48,132 bases of DNA from Candidatus Lambdaproteobacteria bacterium RIFOXYD2_FULL_50_16 (GTDB lineage Bacteria; SAR324; XYD2-FULL-50-16): positions 200,001-248,132 of the forward strand of contig MFNE01000010.1 of the NCBI GenBank assembly GCA_001783695.1. The letters are read 5' to 3'. The translations under genes were made by a program, and so were the position numbers. Shown here in pieces: positions 6,674 to 15,473 of this stretch (the first letter of the stretch is position 1; each line of letters begins with the position of its first letter). The notes beneath the pieces were generated by a model. The model was not told where the DNA came from. It searched no databases and saw nothing but the letters and a program-made list of their open reading frames with translations.

Positions 6674-7969
6674 ATGAACCAAGAAAAAAAATCCTTATGG
6701 GCTTGGGTTGCTTATGACATGGGCAATTCGGCTTTTTCCACGACGGTGATGGCCGGTTTTTTCCCGATTTTTTTTAAATCCTATTGGTCTGCTGGGGTAG
6801 AGGTAACTACCACCACTGCGCGGCTGGGTTTTGGGGTTTCTTTAGCAGCAATCTTAGTGGCCTTGTTCGCCCCGCTATTGGGTGCCTATTCCGATCGGCA
6901 GGGGGGCAAGAAGCGGTTTTTGTTTGGTTTTGCCACTTTGGGCTTTATTCTTTGCGCCTTTTTGGCGCTGATCCCCCAAGGAGGTTGGCTCTGGGCGATT
7001 GCTGCTTATAGTCTGGCGGTTTTTGGTTTTTATGGGGCCAATATCTTTTACGACTCCCTCTTAAACGCTGTGGCTGCCCCAGAAAAGCGGGACTGGGTTT
7101 CTAGCCTAGGTTATTCTTTTGGGTATTTAAGTGGGGGGCTGATTTTTGCGATAAACGTGGCCATGACCCTAAAACCAGAGGCGTTTGGGTTATCTGGGCC
7201 AGCCCAGGCGGTGCAAGCCAGTTTTTTGATGGTAGCCCTCTGGTGGGGGCTAGCCAGTCTGATTACCCTAAAATGGGTCAAGGAACCTGCCCCTTCAGGC
7301 GGTGGATTTAAGGATAGCTGGGCCGACCTCAAGTCCACTTTTAACCATCTCAAAAGCCTCAAACCGGTCTGGATGTTTCTACTGGCCTATTGGTTTTATA
7401 TCGACGCGGTGGACACCCTGGTGGTGATGTCGGTGGACTACGGAATGTCTTTGGGATTTAAGCCAGACGATTTGATTGGGGCCTTGTTAATGGTTCAATT
7501 TATTGGCTTCCCGGCGGCCCTAGTGATTGCCAAACTTGGGGAACGCTTTGGGGTGCTTAAAGCAATTTTTGGCTGTTTACTGGTTTACGCAGCGGTTTGC
7601 CTGTGGGCGGTGGGCTTACAAACAAAATGGGAGTTTTATGTGATGGCCGGTATGATTGGGCTGGTCCAAGGGGGGATTCAGGCGCTTTCACGCTCCTATT
7701 ATGCCCGCTTAATTCCACCGGGACAGGCGGGCGAATTTTTTGGGTTTTACAATATGTTAGGCAAATTTGCGACCATACTCGGACCGGCTTTGATTGCGCT
7801 GGTTGGGCTAAGCGCCCGAATCCTACTTTCGGATTTAGAACCAGCCCAGGCGGAAAATATAGCGAGTCGTATAGGTTTTGGCTCACTTCTAATTCTTTTA
7901 TTGATCGGAGGAGGGCTTTTGTATAAAGGGGGGCAACTTAGTCGTCTTCAAAAGGTTCCGCCGGGGTAA
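6674..7969 (+). CDS. MFS transporter, UMF1 (Atg22-like) family
   Basis: A 431-residue inner-membrane transporter with about 12 hydrophobic segments. The opening WVAYDMGNSAFSTTVMAGFF is the family's YD-x-(A/G)NSAF signature. GAYSDRQGGKKR near residue 75 matches the major facilitator loop 2-3 motif. Members are predicted to move amino acids or other small solutes; the substrate here cannot be read. ATG 6674 was chosen because GGAGGT lies just upstream and the family motif starts within ten residues; the frame stays open another 33 codons upstream without support. The 3' end overlaps the convergent exported gene by 32 bases. Confidence 0.85.
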   Translation: MNQEKKSLWAWVAYDMGNSAFSTTVMAGFFPIFFKSYWSAGVEVTTTTARLGFGVSLAAILVALFAPLLGAYSDRQGGKKRFLFGFATLGFILCAFLALIPQGGWLWAIAAYSLAVFGFYGANIFYDSLLNAVAAPEKRDWVSSLGYSFGYLSGGLIFAINVAMTLKPEAFGLSGPAQAVQASFLMVALWWGLASLITLKWVKEPAPSGGGFKDSWADLKSTFNHLKSLKPVWMFLLAYWFYIDAVDTLVVMSVDYGMSLGFKPDDLIGALLMVQFIGFPAALVIAKLGERFGVLKAIFGCLLVYAAVCLWAVGLQTKWEFYVMAGMIGLVQGGIQALSRSYYARLIPPGQAGEFFGFYNMLGKFATILGPALIALVGLSARILLSDLEPAQAENIASRIGFGSLLILLLIGGGLLYKGGQLSRLQKVPPG

Positions 7970-8744
7970 CCACTTCGTCTTTGCTGTTAAAATAGTAGGT
8001 CTTTGGCTCGATGGGGTAGCTAGGATTGTAGTAAAATATCCGCACCTTGCGGATAGCCCCGTTGTTTTTAGCGGCCCACTCTTCCGTAAAATACCACTCT
8101 CGGCGAAGCTTCTTTTCCCCTTCAGAAAAAAAGACTGATCGGGCGCAACCATAAAACAGGGCGGCCTTGTCGGTATAGAGGTTCTCCACCTTTTCCACCT
8201 TCCCCTGGGCGTTATAATAAGTGATCACCTTGGCGTATCCAAACTCATTGTTAGGGTAATTCCACTCCATCCGCTGCTTCACCCCTAGGTCGTAAAAAAT
8301 CACGTTAAACCCTAAGTGATTTTGCACAAAATAATTGGTTTGTTTAATTAGGGTGCCGGTCGCTTGTTCATATTTGCTATTAGTCCTCGAAATTAGCCGA
8401 CGCGAAGCGTAAGCATTCGAAAAAAACCGGTCCTCTGAAATCTTGATATCAAACAAAAAATCGGAAACTAAAGTACTGGTTCCATGTGCGTTAGCCCATT
8501 CTTCGGTGTATTTACGCTCCTCTTTCATCATCTTACCAGCCGAATCATAGTGGTTTTTCCCTTCGAAAATACCTTCTTCCGTATTACGAAAGACAATACT
8601 ACGCCCGCCAAACTCGTTGTTGTCTTGGACCGCCAATTCCTCATAAACAGCCAAGGCCGGATGTGCCCAAAAGAGTTGGAAAAGAGTCAGTAAAAGCAGC
8701 AACACCCTAGGGTTTAGCCAATGATTTTCTTCAACAGTGCGCAT
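7938..8744 (-). CDS. Exported protein of unknown function with an internal repeat
   Basis: No family is recognised. The start is set at ATG 8744 because the next 35 residues form an N-region and a hydrophobic stretch (RVLLLLLTLFQLFWAHPALA) ending in an AxA cleavage site. The frame is open 58 codons further upstream, where the sequence does not look like protein. There is no clear ribosome binding site. The mature part is rich in Tyr, Phe, Asn and Glu and repeats a unit: KYTEEWANAHG near residue 80 and YFTEEWAAKNNG near 225, each followed by a beta-like strand. Short GK(V/M)-type turns between aromatic strands suggest a repetitive beta structure. Its stop overlaps the end of the transporter. 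Confidence 0.6.
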   Translation of the reverse strand: MRTVEENHWLNPRVLLLLLTLFQLFWAHPALAVYEELAVQDNNEFGGRSIVFRNTEEGIFEGKNHYDSAGKMMKEERKYTEEWANAHGTSTLVSDFLFDIKISEDRFFSNAYASRRLISRTNSKYEQATGTLIKQTNYFVQNHLGFNVIFYDLGVKQRMEWNYPNNEFGYAKVITYYNAQGKVEKVENLYTDKAALFYGCARSVFFSEGEKKLRREWYFTEEWAAKNNGAIRKVRIFYYNPSYPIEPKTYYFNSKDEVVTPAEPFEDD

Positions 8745-9102
8745 AAGAATGGGTAAAGTGATTTCAAGTGAACCAGGGCCGTGAGGCCCCCTGCCCGTCC
8801 TAAGGTGGGCCAGGGGTTTTAAAGTAAGCAAAATCCAGTCCAAAAAGGGTGGGGAGAAAACATCTGGAGGCCATATCCGAGCAAAATGCTTGCGCCCAGG
8901 CCGGAATGGCCCTGACAATAAAAGGAGCTTAATTTATAGATTTTTTTACCCCAACTTATCTTAAGCCCGAAGAACCTAAACGATCAGAACCAGTAAAATT
9001 TCTAAAGGGACTAGACCAAGAAAGGTGGTTCGTTCAAACTTGGTTATGTAATCTTTGTATTGATGCTGAGCTTAAGACCAACCTAAACGTCTTTTTGTAT
9101 CC
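8745..9102. other. Divergent intergenic region with inverted repeats
   Basis: About 358 bases lie between the divergent exported gene and purL. GGGCC-GTGA-GGCCC at 8776-8789 is a short perfect hairpin with a GNRA-type loop on the plus strand. GGCCATATCC at 8869-8878 pairs with GGAATGGCC at 8903-8911, enclosing AGCA-AAA-TGCT. No riboswitch family could be assigned and no good sigma-70 promoter was found. From 8930 to 9102 the sequence is AT-richer and unstructured by eye. Confidence 0.4.
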
Positions 9103-12081
9103 ATGAACCTCTATCGATTAGAAGTCGGCCCCAAAGCCGAATTGGAAGACCCTATTGGCGATAAACTGGCCCGAGAGTTTCGGGCTCATGGATACCCAGT
9201 AAAAGGGGTGCGCCGAGCGGAGGTGTATTTGGTTCAGTCCTCTTTAATTAAAGACCTGGCCCAAGCAGAAGAACTAACGGCGAAGCTTTTTATTGACCCG
9301 GTTTTGCACCAAGACTTAGGCGCCCAAGCGTACGGGGACTATTTTCAGGATTGGGACTATCTAGTCGAGGTGAGTTACAAGCCCGGCGTCACAGATAATG
9401 CGGCTCACGTGGCCAAAGAAAACCTCGAACTCCTCCTTAACGAGGCGCCCCAAGTAGCCAGCGCCAAGGCTTATTTTATTGCCGGTGCGCTTAGCCTTAG
9501 CGAGGTGGAAAGGGCGGCAGACCAATTGTTGCTTAATGGCTTGATCGAAAAAAAAATTGTGATCCCCAAATCCTTGTGGTTAGAGCAAAAACCCCAACTA
9601 CTCTATTTTCCCCAAACCAATGGGGACCAAAAGGTAGAAACCGAACGGATGGATTGCAGCACTGCGCAAAAGGTCTGGGAACTTTCTGAAGCTCGTTTAC
9701 TCGCTTTATCCAAAGACGAAGCCCAAGTGCTGGCCGAATACTTTGCCCGCCCAGACGTGCGGGCAACCCGCGAAAAATTGGGAATTGGGGCCTTGGTGAC
9801 CGATGTAGAGCTTGAATGTTTAGCCCAGACTTGGTCAGAGCATTGCAAACACAAGATTTTTTCCTCGATCGTACAATACCAAGATGACCAGGGCCAAGAA
9901 TGGTTAATCAAATCCCTTTATAAAACCTATATTCAAGCCTCAACCCTCCTGATAAAAGAGCGATTAGGCAAAAACGACTGGTGCCTTTCGGTCTTTAAAG
10001 ACAATGCGGGGGTGATTAAATTTGATGAAAACTGGTCAGTGGCCTTCAAAGTCGAGACCCATAACAGCCCTTCGGCCCTTGATCCCTACGGCGGAGCCTT
10101 AACCGGGATTGTGGGGGTCAACCGCGACGCCTTTGGTACCGGCATGGGAGCCAAGCTTATCGCTAACACAGATGTTTTTTGTTTTGGACCCTTAGATTAT
10201 AACCGCCCGCTTCCTAAAAAACTCTTCCACCCCACCCGCATCTTTGAAGGGGTGCGCCTAGGGGTTGAACACGGCGGCAACCAGTCGGGGGTGCCCACGA
10301 TTAACGGGGCAATCTGTTTTGATGAGGGCTATATTGGCAAGCCTTTGGTCTTTTGCGGGACCCTCTCGATTATGCCAGCTAAACACCAGGGAGAACCTTC
10401 AGAATATAAAAAGGCACGCCCAGGGGATCATATTTTAATGTGTGGAGGCCGAATTGGCAAAGACGGTATCCACGGGGCGACCTTTAGCTCTTTGGCCTTA
10501 GAAGAGGTGAGCCCGGTTTCGGCGGTGCAGATTGGCGACCCGATCACCCAAAAACGAATGTGGGATTTTCTCTGGGTAGCCAAGGAAGAAAATCTATACA
10601 GTTGTATTACTGACAACGGTGCTGGCGGGCTTTCGAGTTCAGTGGGCGAGATGGCCCAGGATTCGGGCGGGGCTAAGTTGCACCTAGACCGAGCCCCTCT
10701 TAAATACCCAGGATTGCAGCCTTGGGAAATCTTTGTTTCCGAGGCCCAAGAGCGGATGACCTTAGCCGTCCCCCCCCAAAAAGTGGCCCGGTTTTTGGCT
10801 TTATCAAACGAGATGCGTGTCGAATCCAGCGACCTAGGCGAGTTTACAGATTCAGGCTTTTTAGAGTGTTTCTATCAAGGCGAGATCGTTGCCGCACTGG
10901 AAATGGAGTTTATGCATGGGGGCTTGCCTCCGATGCGGATCAAGGCCCAGTGGGAGACCCCGGACGAAACTGAGCCCGATTATCTTGAGGACAGCGACCT
11001 AGGCCCGATCTTAAAAAAGATCTTGGCCCGGCCTAACATCTGCTCCAAAGAGCGGGTCATCCGCCAATACGACCATGAGGTAGGGGGAGGCTCGGTTATA
11101 AAGCCTTTGGTGGGACCCAATAATGATGGCCCTGGCGACGCCGGGGTTTTGCGCCCCGTCTTGGGTTCAGAGCGGGGATTGGTGGTTTCAAACGGCATTT
11201 GTCCCAAATATTCTGCCATTGATACCTATCATATGGCTGCCTGCGCTATTGACGAAGCGATTCGCAATAGTATCGCTTCCGGGGGTAGCCTTAAACAAAT
11301 GGCGGGGCTCGATAACTTCTGCTGGCCCGATCCGGTCTTATCGGAGAAAACCCCCGATGGGCCCTATAAAATGGCCCAGTTGGTGCGGGCTTGCCAAGCG
11401 ATTTACGATTACACCTTGGCCTTTGGGGTGCCTTGTATTTCGGGCAAAGACTCGATGAAAAACGACGCCAACCTAGACGGCAAAAAAATCAGTATTTTGC
11501 CCACCCTGCTCTTCTCGGCAGTAGCGGTAATCGATCAAGTGGGGCAATCAGTTACCAGCGACTTTAAGGCGGAAGGGGACCTGATTTATCTCTTGGGGGC
11601 CACCAAACCCGAGATGGGGGCTTCTGAATATTACAGCCAATTAGGCCTTACGGGTGGGGCCGTACCCAAGGTGGACGCGGCCTTGGCCCGGATTCGCTAC
11701 GACAAAACCGCGCAAGCCGTCGCCCAAGGTTGGCTGTCTTCAATCCACGACTGTAGTGATGGGGGCTTGGCCGTAGCCTTGGCCGAGTCCGCCTTTGGGG
11801 GCGGACTGGGGGCGTTGATTAGCCTTTCGGGATTACTTGAACAGGGCCTAAGCCCGGCACAAGCCCTGTTTTCTGAATCTGCAAGCCGGTTTGTGGTCAG
11901 CCTTAACCCCGCCAACCGCCAAACCGTCCAAGCCCTCTTCGGTAGCGACGCCCAATACCTGGGCCAGGTCACCTTAGCCGACCGCCTCCTGATCCAAACC
12001 GAAGGTCTCACCCACCTCGACCAAGGCCTAAGCGACCTAAAAGCCTCCTGGCAGAGCTACCTAAAGGCGCATCTGTCCTAA
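9103..12081 (+). CDS. purL: Phosphoribosylformylglycinamidine synthase, PurS-PurS-PurL fusion
   Basis: It converts FGAR, ATP and glutamine-derived ammonia to FGAM in purine synthesis. Two PurS-like modules (residues about 1-75 and 83-155, each with a beta-rich start and a helix) precede the synthetase. The synthetase carries WSEHCKHK at 244-251, ETHNSPSA, GGNQSGVPT, DNGAGGLSSS, ISGKDSMKND and HDCSDGGLAVALAESAF. The 992-residue length matches the fused form and is longer than the roughly 740-residue small PurL. There is no C-terminal glutaminase domain, so a separate PurQ must supply ammonia; none is in this window. It starts at ATG 9103 and ends five bases before a convergent gene. Confidence 0.93.
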   Translation: MNLYRLEVGPKAELEDPIGDKLAREFRAHGYPVKGVRRAEVYLVQSSLIKDLAQAEELTAKLFIDPVLHQDLGAQAYGDYFQDWDYLVEVSYKPGVTDNAAHVAKENLELLLNEAPQVASAKAYFIAGALSLSEVERAADQLLLNGLIEKKIVIPKSLWLEQKPQLLYFPQTNGDQKVETERMDCSTAQKVWELSEARLLALSKDEAQVLAEYFARPDVRATREKLGIGALVTDVELECLAQTWSEHCKHKIFSSIVQYQDDQGQEWLIKSLYKTYIQASTLLIKERLGKNDWCLSVFKDNAGVIKFDENWSVAFKVETHNSPSALDPYGGALTGIVGVNRDAFGTGMGAKLIANTDVFCFGPLDYNRPLPKKLFHPTRIFEGVRLGVEHGGNQSGVPTINGAICFDEGYIGKPLVFCGTLSIMPAKHQGEPSEYKKARPGDHILMCGGRIGKDGIHGATFSSLALEEVSPVSAVQIGDPITQKRMWDFLWVAKEENLYSCITDNGAGGLSSSVGEMAQDSGGAKLHLDRAPLKYPGLQPWEIFVSEAQERMTLAVPPQKVARFLALSNEMRVESSDLGEFTDSGFLECFYQGEIVAALEMEFMHGGLPPMRIKAQWETPDETEPDYLEDSDLGPILKKILARPNICSKERVIRQYDHEVGGGSVIKPLVGPNNDGPGDAGVLRPVLGSERGLVVSNGICPKYSAIDTYHMAACAIDEAIRNSIASGGSLKQMAGLDNFCWPDPVLSEKTPDGPYKMAQLVRACQAIYDYTLAFGVPCISGKDSMKNDANLDGKKISILPTLLFSAVAVIDQVGQSVTSDFKAEGDLIYLLGATKPEMGASEYYSQLGLTGGAVPKVDAALARIRYDKTAQAVAQGWLSSIHDCSDGGLAVALAESAFGGGLGALISLSGLLEQGLSPAQALFSESASRFVVSLNPANRQTVQALFGSDAQYLGQVTLADRLLIQTEGLTHLDQGLSDLKASWQSYLKAHLS

Positions 12082-12086
12082 AACCC

Positions 12087-12878
12087 TTAGGGCCCCGGTT
12101 TGGCTGGCTGGCCAAGGTTGGAGTTAACCTTGGTCAGATAGCTGCTATAAATCTTGGTCACTTTGCTGATCCCATCGGCGCCACCGGCTAACAAGGCTGC
12201 GGTAAGCAGGATGTCGATTAACGTGAAATAGTTGCTAAACTCGATGGGTTTTGGACTAAAAAGTTTATGGAGACAATCAACCGGTTCGATAGCCCCGCTG
12301 GCGTCCACACAGCTTTTTTGTTGCTCATAGGTGACGCTGGGCAGGCTTTGATTTACCAACAAAGGCTGCAACCCCCGAACCCCGACCAGGGCCGCCAATA
12401 ATCCAAACAGGAGCGCCACCAAAAAGGCAATCCGCCTCGACTGCGAGCGAAAAATATTGCGATTTTCAGTCGCCAATCTAAGCTGCTGGCGCGCGAAAGC
12501 CAACTCCTTGGTTTTGGAGGCATCCGCTTCAAAGGCGGCAATCGCTTGTCGGCGATTTTGTAGATCGAGGTCCAGTTGGTCCGCATCGCCGCCGCGCAGC
12601 CCGGACAAAAACACCTCCACCGCCCGCTCGATAAAGACGGCCACAAAGGCCAACCAGCCGAGGTTGGTTCCCAATTTTGCCAAATCGATTTCCGTGCTCG
12701 GCATGGCGCGGCCAATCATTTCTTTGTAGCCAAGAAAGCAGGTAAAGGCGATCAGCCCTATAAAAACAAGATAAAAAAGGCCGTTTTTATTTTCTGCGGG
12801 CTGTACCTTTTCGATTAAGCCACCTAAGGCATCCCCATCTACCGCCGACTCGGGCGTTTGATTAGATATTTCAGACAT
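12087..12878 (-). CDS. Multi-spanning inner-membrane protein of unknown function
   Basis: This 263-residue protein is not recognised. It has four hydrophobic segments, near residues 33-50, 70-88, 147-168 and 218-236. A charged helical stretch (about 95-145, rich in Gln, Arg and Glu) between segments two and three is probably cytoplasmic and coiled. The second segment ends in FIERAVEVFLSGLRG. Between segments three and four lie two Cys residues (KSC and VDC) that could form a periplasmic disulfide. The start ATG has GGAGG upstream. It stands alone, convergent with purL. Confidence 0.6.
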   Translation of the reverse strand: MSEISNQTPESAVDGDALGGLIEKVQPAENKNGLFYLVFIGLIAFTCFLGYKEMIGRAMPSTEIDLAKLGTNLGWLAFVAVFIERAVEVFLSGLRGGDADQLDLDLQNRRQAIAAFEADASKTKELAFARQQLRLATENRNIFRSQSRRIAFLVALLFGLLAALVGVRGLQPLLVNQSLPSVTYEQQKSCVDASGAIEPVDCLHKLFSPKPIEFSNYFTLIDILLTAALLAGGADGISKVTKIYSSYLTKVNSNLGQPAKPGP

Positions 12879-12957
12879 AAAACCTCCATAAGTTAAGGGT
12901 TACCCTCTACTAACACAGGGTCCGCCCTCAAGACAAGAAATTTTTATTAGGCCCTTT

Positions 12958-13251
12958 CTACTCCTCCACCAGCCGCAAAATCGGGTTTTTGGGCGCCGGG
13001 AGGGGGGTGGAGGTGAGGCCGGTTTGGTTGAGCAGGCGCAGGGCCTCGATCTCCTGGCGTTCGGCTAAAAGTTGGGATTTTTCGTTAGAAAAGTGTTTTT
13101 TTTCAGGCAGGGATTTAAGCAAAGGTTGAGGGTCTGCTTGGGCCTGTTTTTTAGCTAGGTCACTAATTTTAACCACTTGCCAAGGCCCCAAACCTTGCGG
13201 CTTGCCCAAGAGACGCCTTAGGGCCTGTTCGGTTTGATAATCCCCCTTCAT
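12958..13251 (-). CDS. Small hypothetical protein, last gene of the mnmE operon
   Basis: A 97-residue, mostly charged protein with no recognised domain and no signal or membrane segment. Residues 50-75 are predicted helix (Glu, Arg, Gln, Leu rich), followed by a Pro-rich linker and a short hydrophobic end, ILRLVEE. The frame opens with GTG GTG ATG directly after the FlaG-like stop; ATG 13251 is shown, but GTG 13257 has better spacing from AGGGG. Its position behind FlaG-like and FlgN-like genes suggests a flagellar role, which is inference only. Confidence 0.5.
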   Translation of the reverse strand: MKGDYQTEQALRRLLGKPQGLGPWQVVKISDLAKKQAQADPQPLLKSLPEKKHFSNEKSQLLAERQEIEALRLLNQTGLTSTPLPAPKNPILRLVEE

Positions 13252-13257
13252 CACCAC

Positions 13258-13644
13258 CTACCCCTGCAAGTCCAGGACAATCCCTGGATGTTGCTTGAAC
13301 TGGTTGGCCAATTGGTTATAGTCCGGCAAGAGCAGGGTTTTAAGGCACTCGCCGGTGATCCGGTCCAGCACATCTACATAATCAATCCCATCTTTTTTAT
13401 GGCGATGGAATCGCAGTTGTCGCCAGTGGAGGTTGCGGTCTTGAATCTCTTGAATCGCTTCGTGGACGGCCTTTCTAACATGTTCTTCTTTAACGATCTG
13501 GTCGTTAATCATGTTAGCCACCCTTTCGCGAAGCGCGCGCTCCTCTTCGATCAGGCGTTTTTGCAGGTTCTTCTTTTCCTGAATCGAAAGGTGCCGATTG
13601 GGGTCAGGAGCGATAGTCCCTCTGGATAGTTCGCGAGATTTCAT
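13258..13644 (-). CDS. FlaG-like flagellar protein
   Basis: The C-terminal 45 residues of this 128-residue protein (DYVDVLDRITGECLKTL through PGIVLDLQG) fit the FlaG domain pattern, V-x-V-x-D-x-x-TGE-x-(I/L)-(R/K)-x-(I/L) then G-(L/I)-(L/V)-LD. FlaG influences filament length in polar flagellates. The first 80 residues are an unusual charged helical extension (EKKNLQKRLIEEERALRERV). Typical FlaG lacks such a long basic/acidic N-terminus. It follows the FlgN-like gene by 11 bases and is followed at once by a small gene. The family call is by motif only. Confidence 0.55.
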   Translation of the reverse strand: MKSRELSRGTIAPDPNRHLSIQEKKNLQKRLIEEERALRERVANMINDQIVKEEHVRKAVHEAIQEIQDRNLHWRQLRFHRHKKDGIDYVDVLDRITGECLKTLLLPDYNQLANQFKQHPGIVLDLQG

Positions 13645-13655
13645 CGGCCATCCGG

Positions 13656-14084
13656 TTAGAGTGCGCCGACATATCCCCTTTGCCAGCCACGCTTGATCGG
13701 AGCATTTTTAAGGCTCTGGTCTTTATACGGGCCAAGGTATCCAGTCAGCTTGCCACTTTGTTCTAGTTGCCTTTTTTGGCGCAGCAGGTCCTGTTTTTCC
13801 GCATCTAGCCCGGCAATCCCTGCCCGGTTGAGCGCCTGCAAATGCACTAAAAGAGTTTTTATTTCTTTATATAACTCTTCTTCTTGGTCTTTGGCAAGAA
13901 TTCCTATCTCGTCTTGGCGCGCCTCGATTGATAAATCGGTTCGTTCCAAAGCCTCCAAGGCCCGATACTTAGCCTTAAGGTCGAGGTCATGCCCATTGAG
14001 GGCGTAGAGTTGGGAGTAGCGGTGCAACTCTTTTAGTAAGGCCAGTTTCTTTTTGCTTAACTCGGCCAAGATCCAGTCTTTCAT
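13656..14084 (-). CDS. Coiled-coil protein, possibly a FlgN-like flagellar chaperone
   Basis: The 142 residues are nearly all helix with heptad-like Leu spacing from residue 8 to 112 and a short Gly/Tyr-rich end (LTGYLGPYKD). Length and architecture resemble FlgN, the export chaperone for hook-associated proteins, and the FlaG-like gene follows. There is no diagnostic motif, so FliT-like or unrelated coiled coil remain possible. The ATG starts one base after the mnmE TGA, indicating coupled translation. Confidence 0.45.
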   Translation of the reverse strand: MKDWILAELSKKKLALLKELHRYSQLYALNGHDLDLKAKYRALEALERTDLSIEARQDEIGILAKDQEEELYKEIKTLLVHLQALNRAGIAGLDAEKQDLLRQKRQLEQSGKLTGYLGPYKDQSLKNAPIKRGWQRGYVGAL

Positions 14085-14085
14085 C

Positions 14086-15465
14086 TCACTTCCCTATGCA
14101 AAAGTTCGAAAAAATTCGTTCTAACAAATCGTCAGGTGTGGTTTCACCCACGATCTCACCTAAATGGGTCAAACATTGACTAAGGTCTATGGCCAAGAGT
14201 TCCTCCCCCTCGCCCATCTTCAGGGCAGCCAAGGCCCCCTTAATCGCCTCCAACCCCAAGCGAGCCGCCTGTTCTTGGCGCAGGTTGGTGAGCATGGAGT
14301 CCTCGGAGAGTTCTCCTAAGTGGCCTTTGATAAACTCACCGATCTTTGCCTTGAGTTTAGCCAATCCCTCTTCTTCGAGTGCGCTGATTTCGACCTGTTC
14401 CAGGTTTTTTAGGTGAGCAGGGACTTGGGGGCTGGAGTCTGCCAAATCCATTTTATTTAACACCAACAGGCGTTTCATCTGGTGAGACTGGGCTTGGGCC
14501 TCAATCAGGGGAGGCAGAGCCAGTTCCCAGTGAGGGTCAGAGCCATCAATCACCCAGAGTAATAAATCCGCCTTTGCCACCTCGTTTAAGGTTTTTTCGA
14601 TCCCTTGGGCCTCTATTATATCCGTGGTGGGTCTTAACCCAGCCGTGTCCACTAAGCGTACGGGCACCCCTTCAATACTCAATGACTCGGCAATCGGGTC
14701 TCTAGTGGTGCCAGGAAGGTTGGTAACAATAGCCCGGGCTTCCTCTAAAAGCCCATTAAGCAAACTCGACTTACCCACATTGGGCTCCCCGGCTAAAACT
14801 AACCGGTAACCTTCACGCAAAATTTGCGCTTTTTGGGCCGTTTCGAGCAGCTTTTCCATCTTTTGTTTGACCGGGTTTAACCGGGCTAGAAGCTCGCCTT
14901 GTTTACTAAAAACCACCTCTTCTTCAGGAAAGTCCAAAGAGGCGTTAACCAGCGCCAACGCCCAGCCTACCTCCTCTTTTAAGGCTTGAATCTTTTCATA
15001 AAGCCGCCCTTTTAATTGGTTAACCACCATCTCTAAGGCCCTTTCGGTTTTAGCCGCAATCAGGTCCCCCACGGCTTCTGCTTGAGTTAGGTCGATCCGC
15101 CCATTCACAAAGGCGCGCATCGTAAACTCGCCAGGGCGGGCTAGTCTAGCCCCGGCCTCTAAGCAAAGTTCGATAATTTTTTTGGTGATCAACCCTCCGC
15201 CGTGGCTCTGGATCTCGACCACCTCTTCAGCGGTGTAACTCTTAGGGGCCTTAAACCAAGCCAAAAGGGCTTCATCTAGGGTTTTGTCTTTTACCTTGAG
15301 CCAACCATAATAGAGTTGCCAGGTTTTTAGGGGGCCTTGGTGTTTAGGGAAAAAGAACTTGGAGGCGATGGCTAAAGCGCCAGGACCACTCAAACGGACC
15401 ACCGCCACCCCCGCCTCGCCAGGAGCGGTTGCCGGGCCTACGATACAGTCGTCAAAGCGGCCCAT
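14086..15465 (-). CDS. mnmE: tRNA uridine-5-carboxymethylaminomethyl(34) synthesis GTPase MnmE
   Basis: MnmE, with MnmG, modifies wobble uridine 34 of several tRNAs. In 459 residues: an N-terminal tetrahydrofolate-binding domain opening with IVGPATAPGEAGVAVVRLSG, a helical domain, an inserted G domain with GEPNVGKSS at 226-234, GTTRD at 252-256, DTAG at 273-276 and NKMD at 337-340, and the C-terminal CIGK tail whose Cys is needed for modification. All key residues are present and length is normal. It lies between a lipoprotein gene and flagellar-type genes in one operon. In many bacteria mnmE instead neighbours yidC or mnmG. Confidence 0.96.
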   Translation of the reverse strand: MGRFDDCIVGPATAPGEAGVAVVRLSGPGALAIASKFFFPKHQGPLKTWQLYYGWLKVKDKTLDEALLAWFKAPKSYTAEEVVEIQSHGGGLITKKIIELCLEAGARLARPGEFTMRAFVNGRIDLTQAEAVGDLIAAKTERALEMVVNQLKGRLYEKIQALKEEVGWALALVNASLDFPEEEVVFSKQGELLARLNPVKQKMEKLLETAQKAQILREGYRLVLAGEPNVGKSSLLNGLLEEARAIVTNLPGTTRDPIAESLSIEGVPVRLVDTAGLRPTTDIIEAQGIEKTLNEVAKADLLLWVIDGSDPHWELALPPLIEAQAQSHQMKRLLVLNKMDLADSSPQVPAHLKNLEQVEISALEEEGLAKLKAKIGEFIKGHLGELSEDSMLTNLRQEQAARLGLEAIKGALAALKMGEGEELLAIDLSQCLTHLGEIVGETTPDDLLERIFSNFCIGK

Positions 15466-15473
15466 GTTCGGGT

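Noticed and set aside
8745-8918. 58-residue N-terminal extension of the exported protein
   Set aside because: The extra residues are rich in Pro, Arg and Gly, unlike the rest, and would bury the signal peptide.
8869-8925. ZTP or c-di-GMP riboswitch on the minus strand
   Set aside because: A CCGGCCTGGGCGCA stretch is vaguely like conserved riboswitch segments, but the remaining conserved bases and pairing order do not fit, and the downstream gene is not a purine or folate gene.
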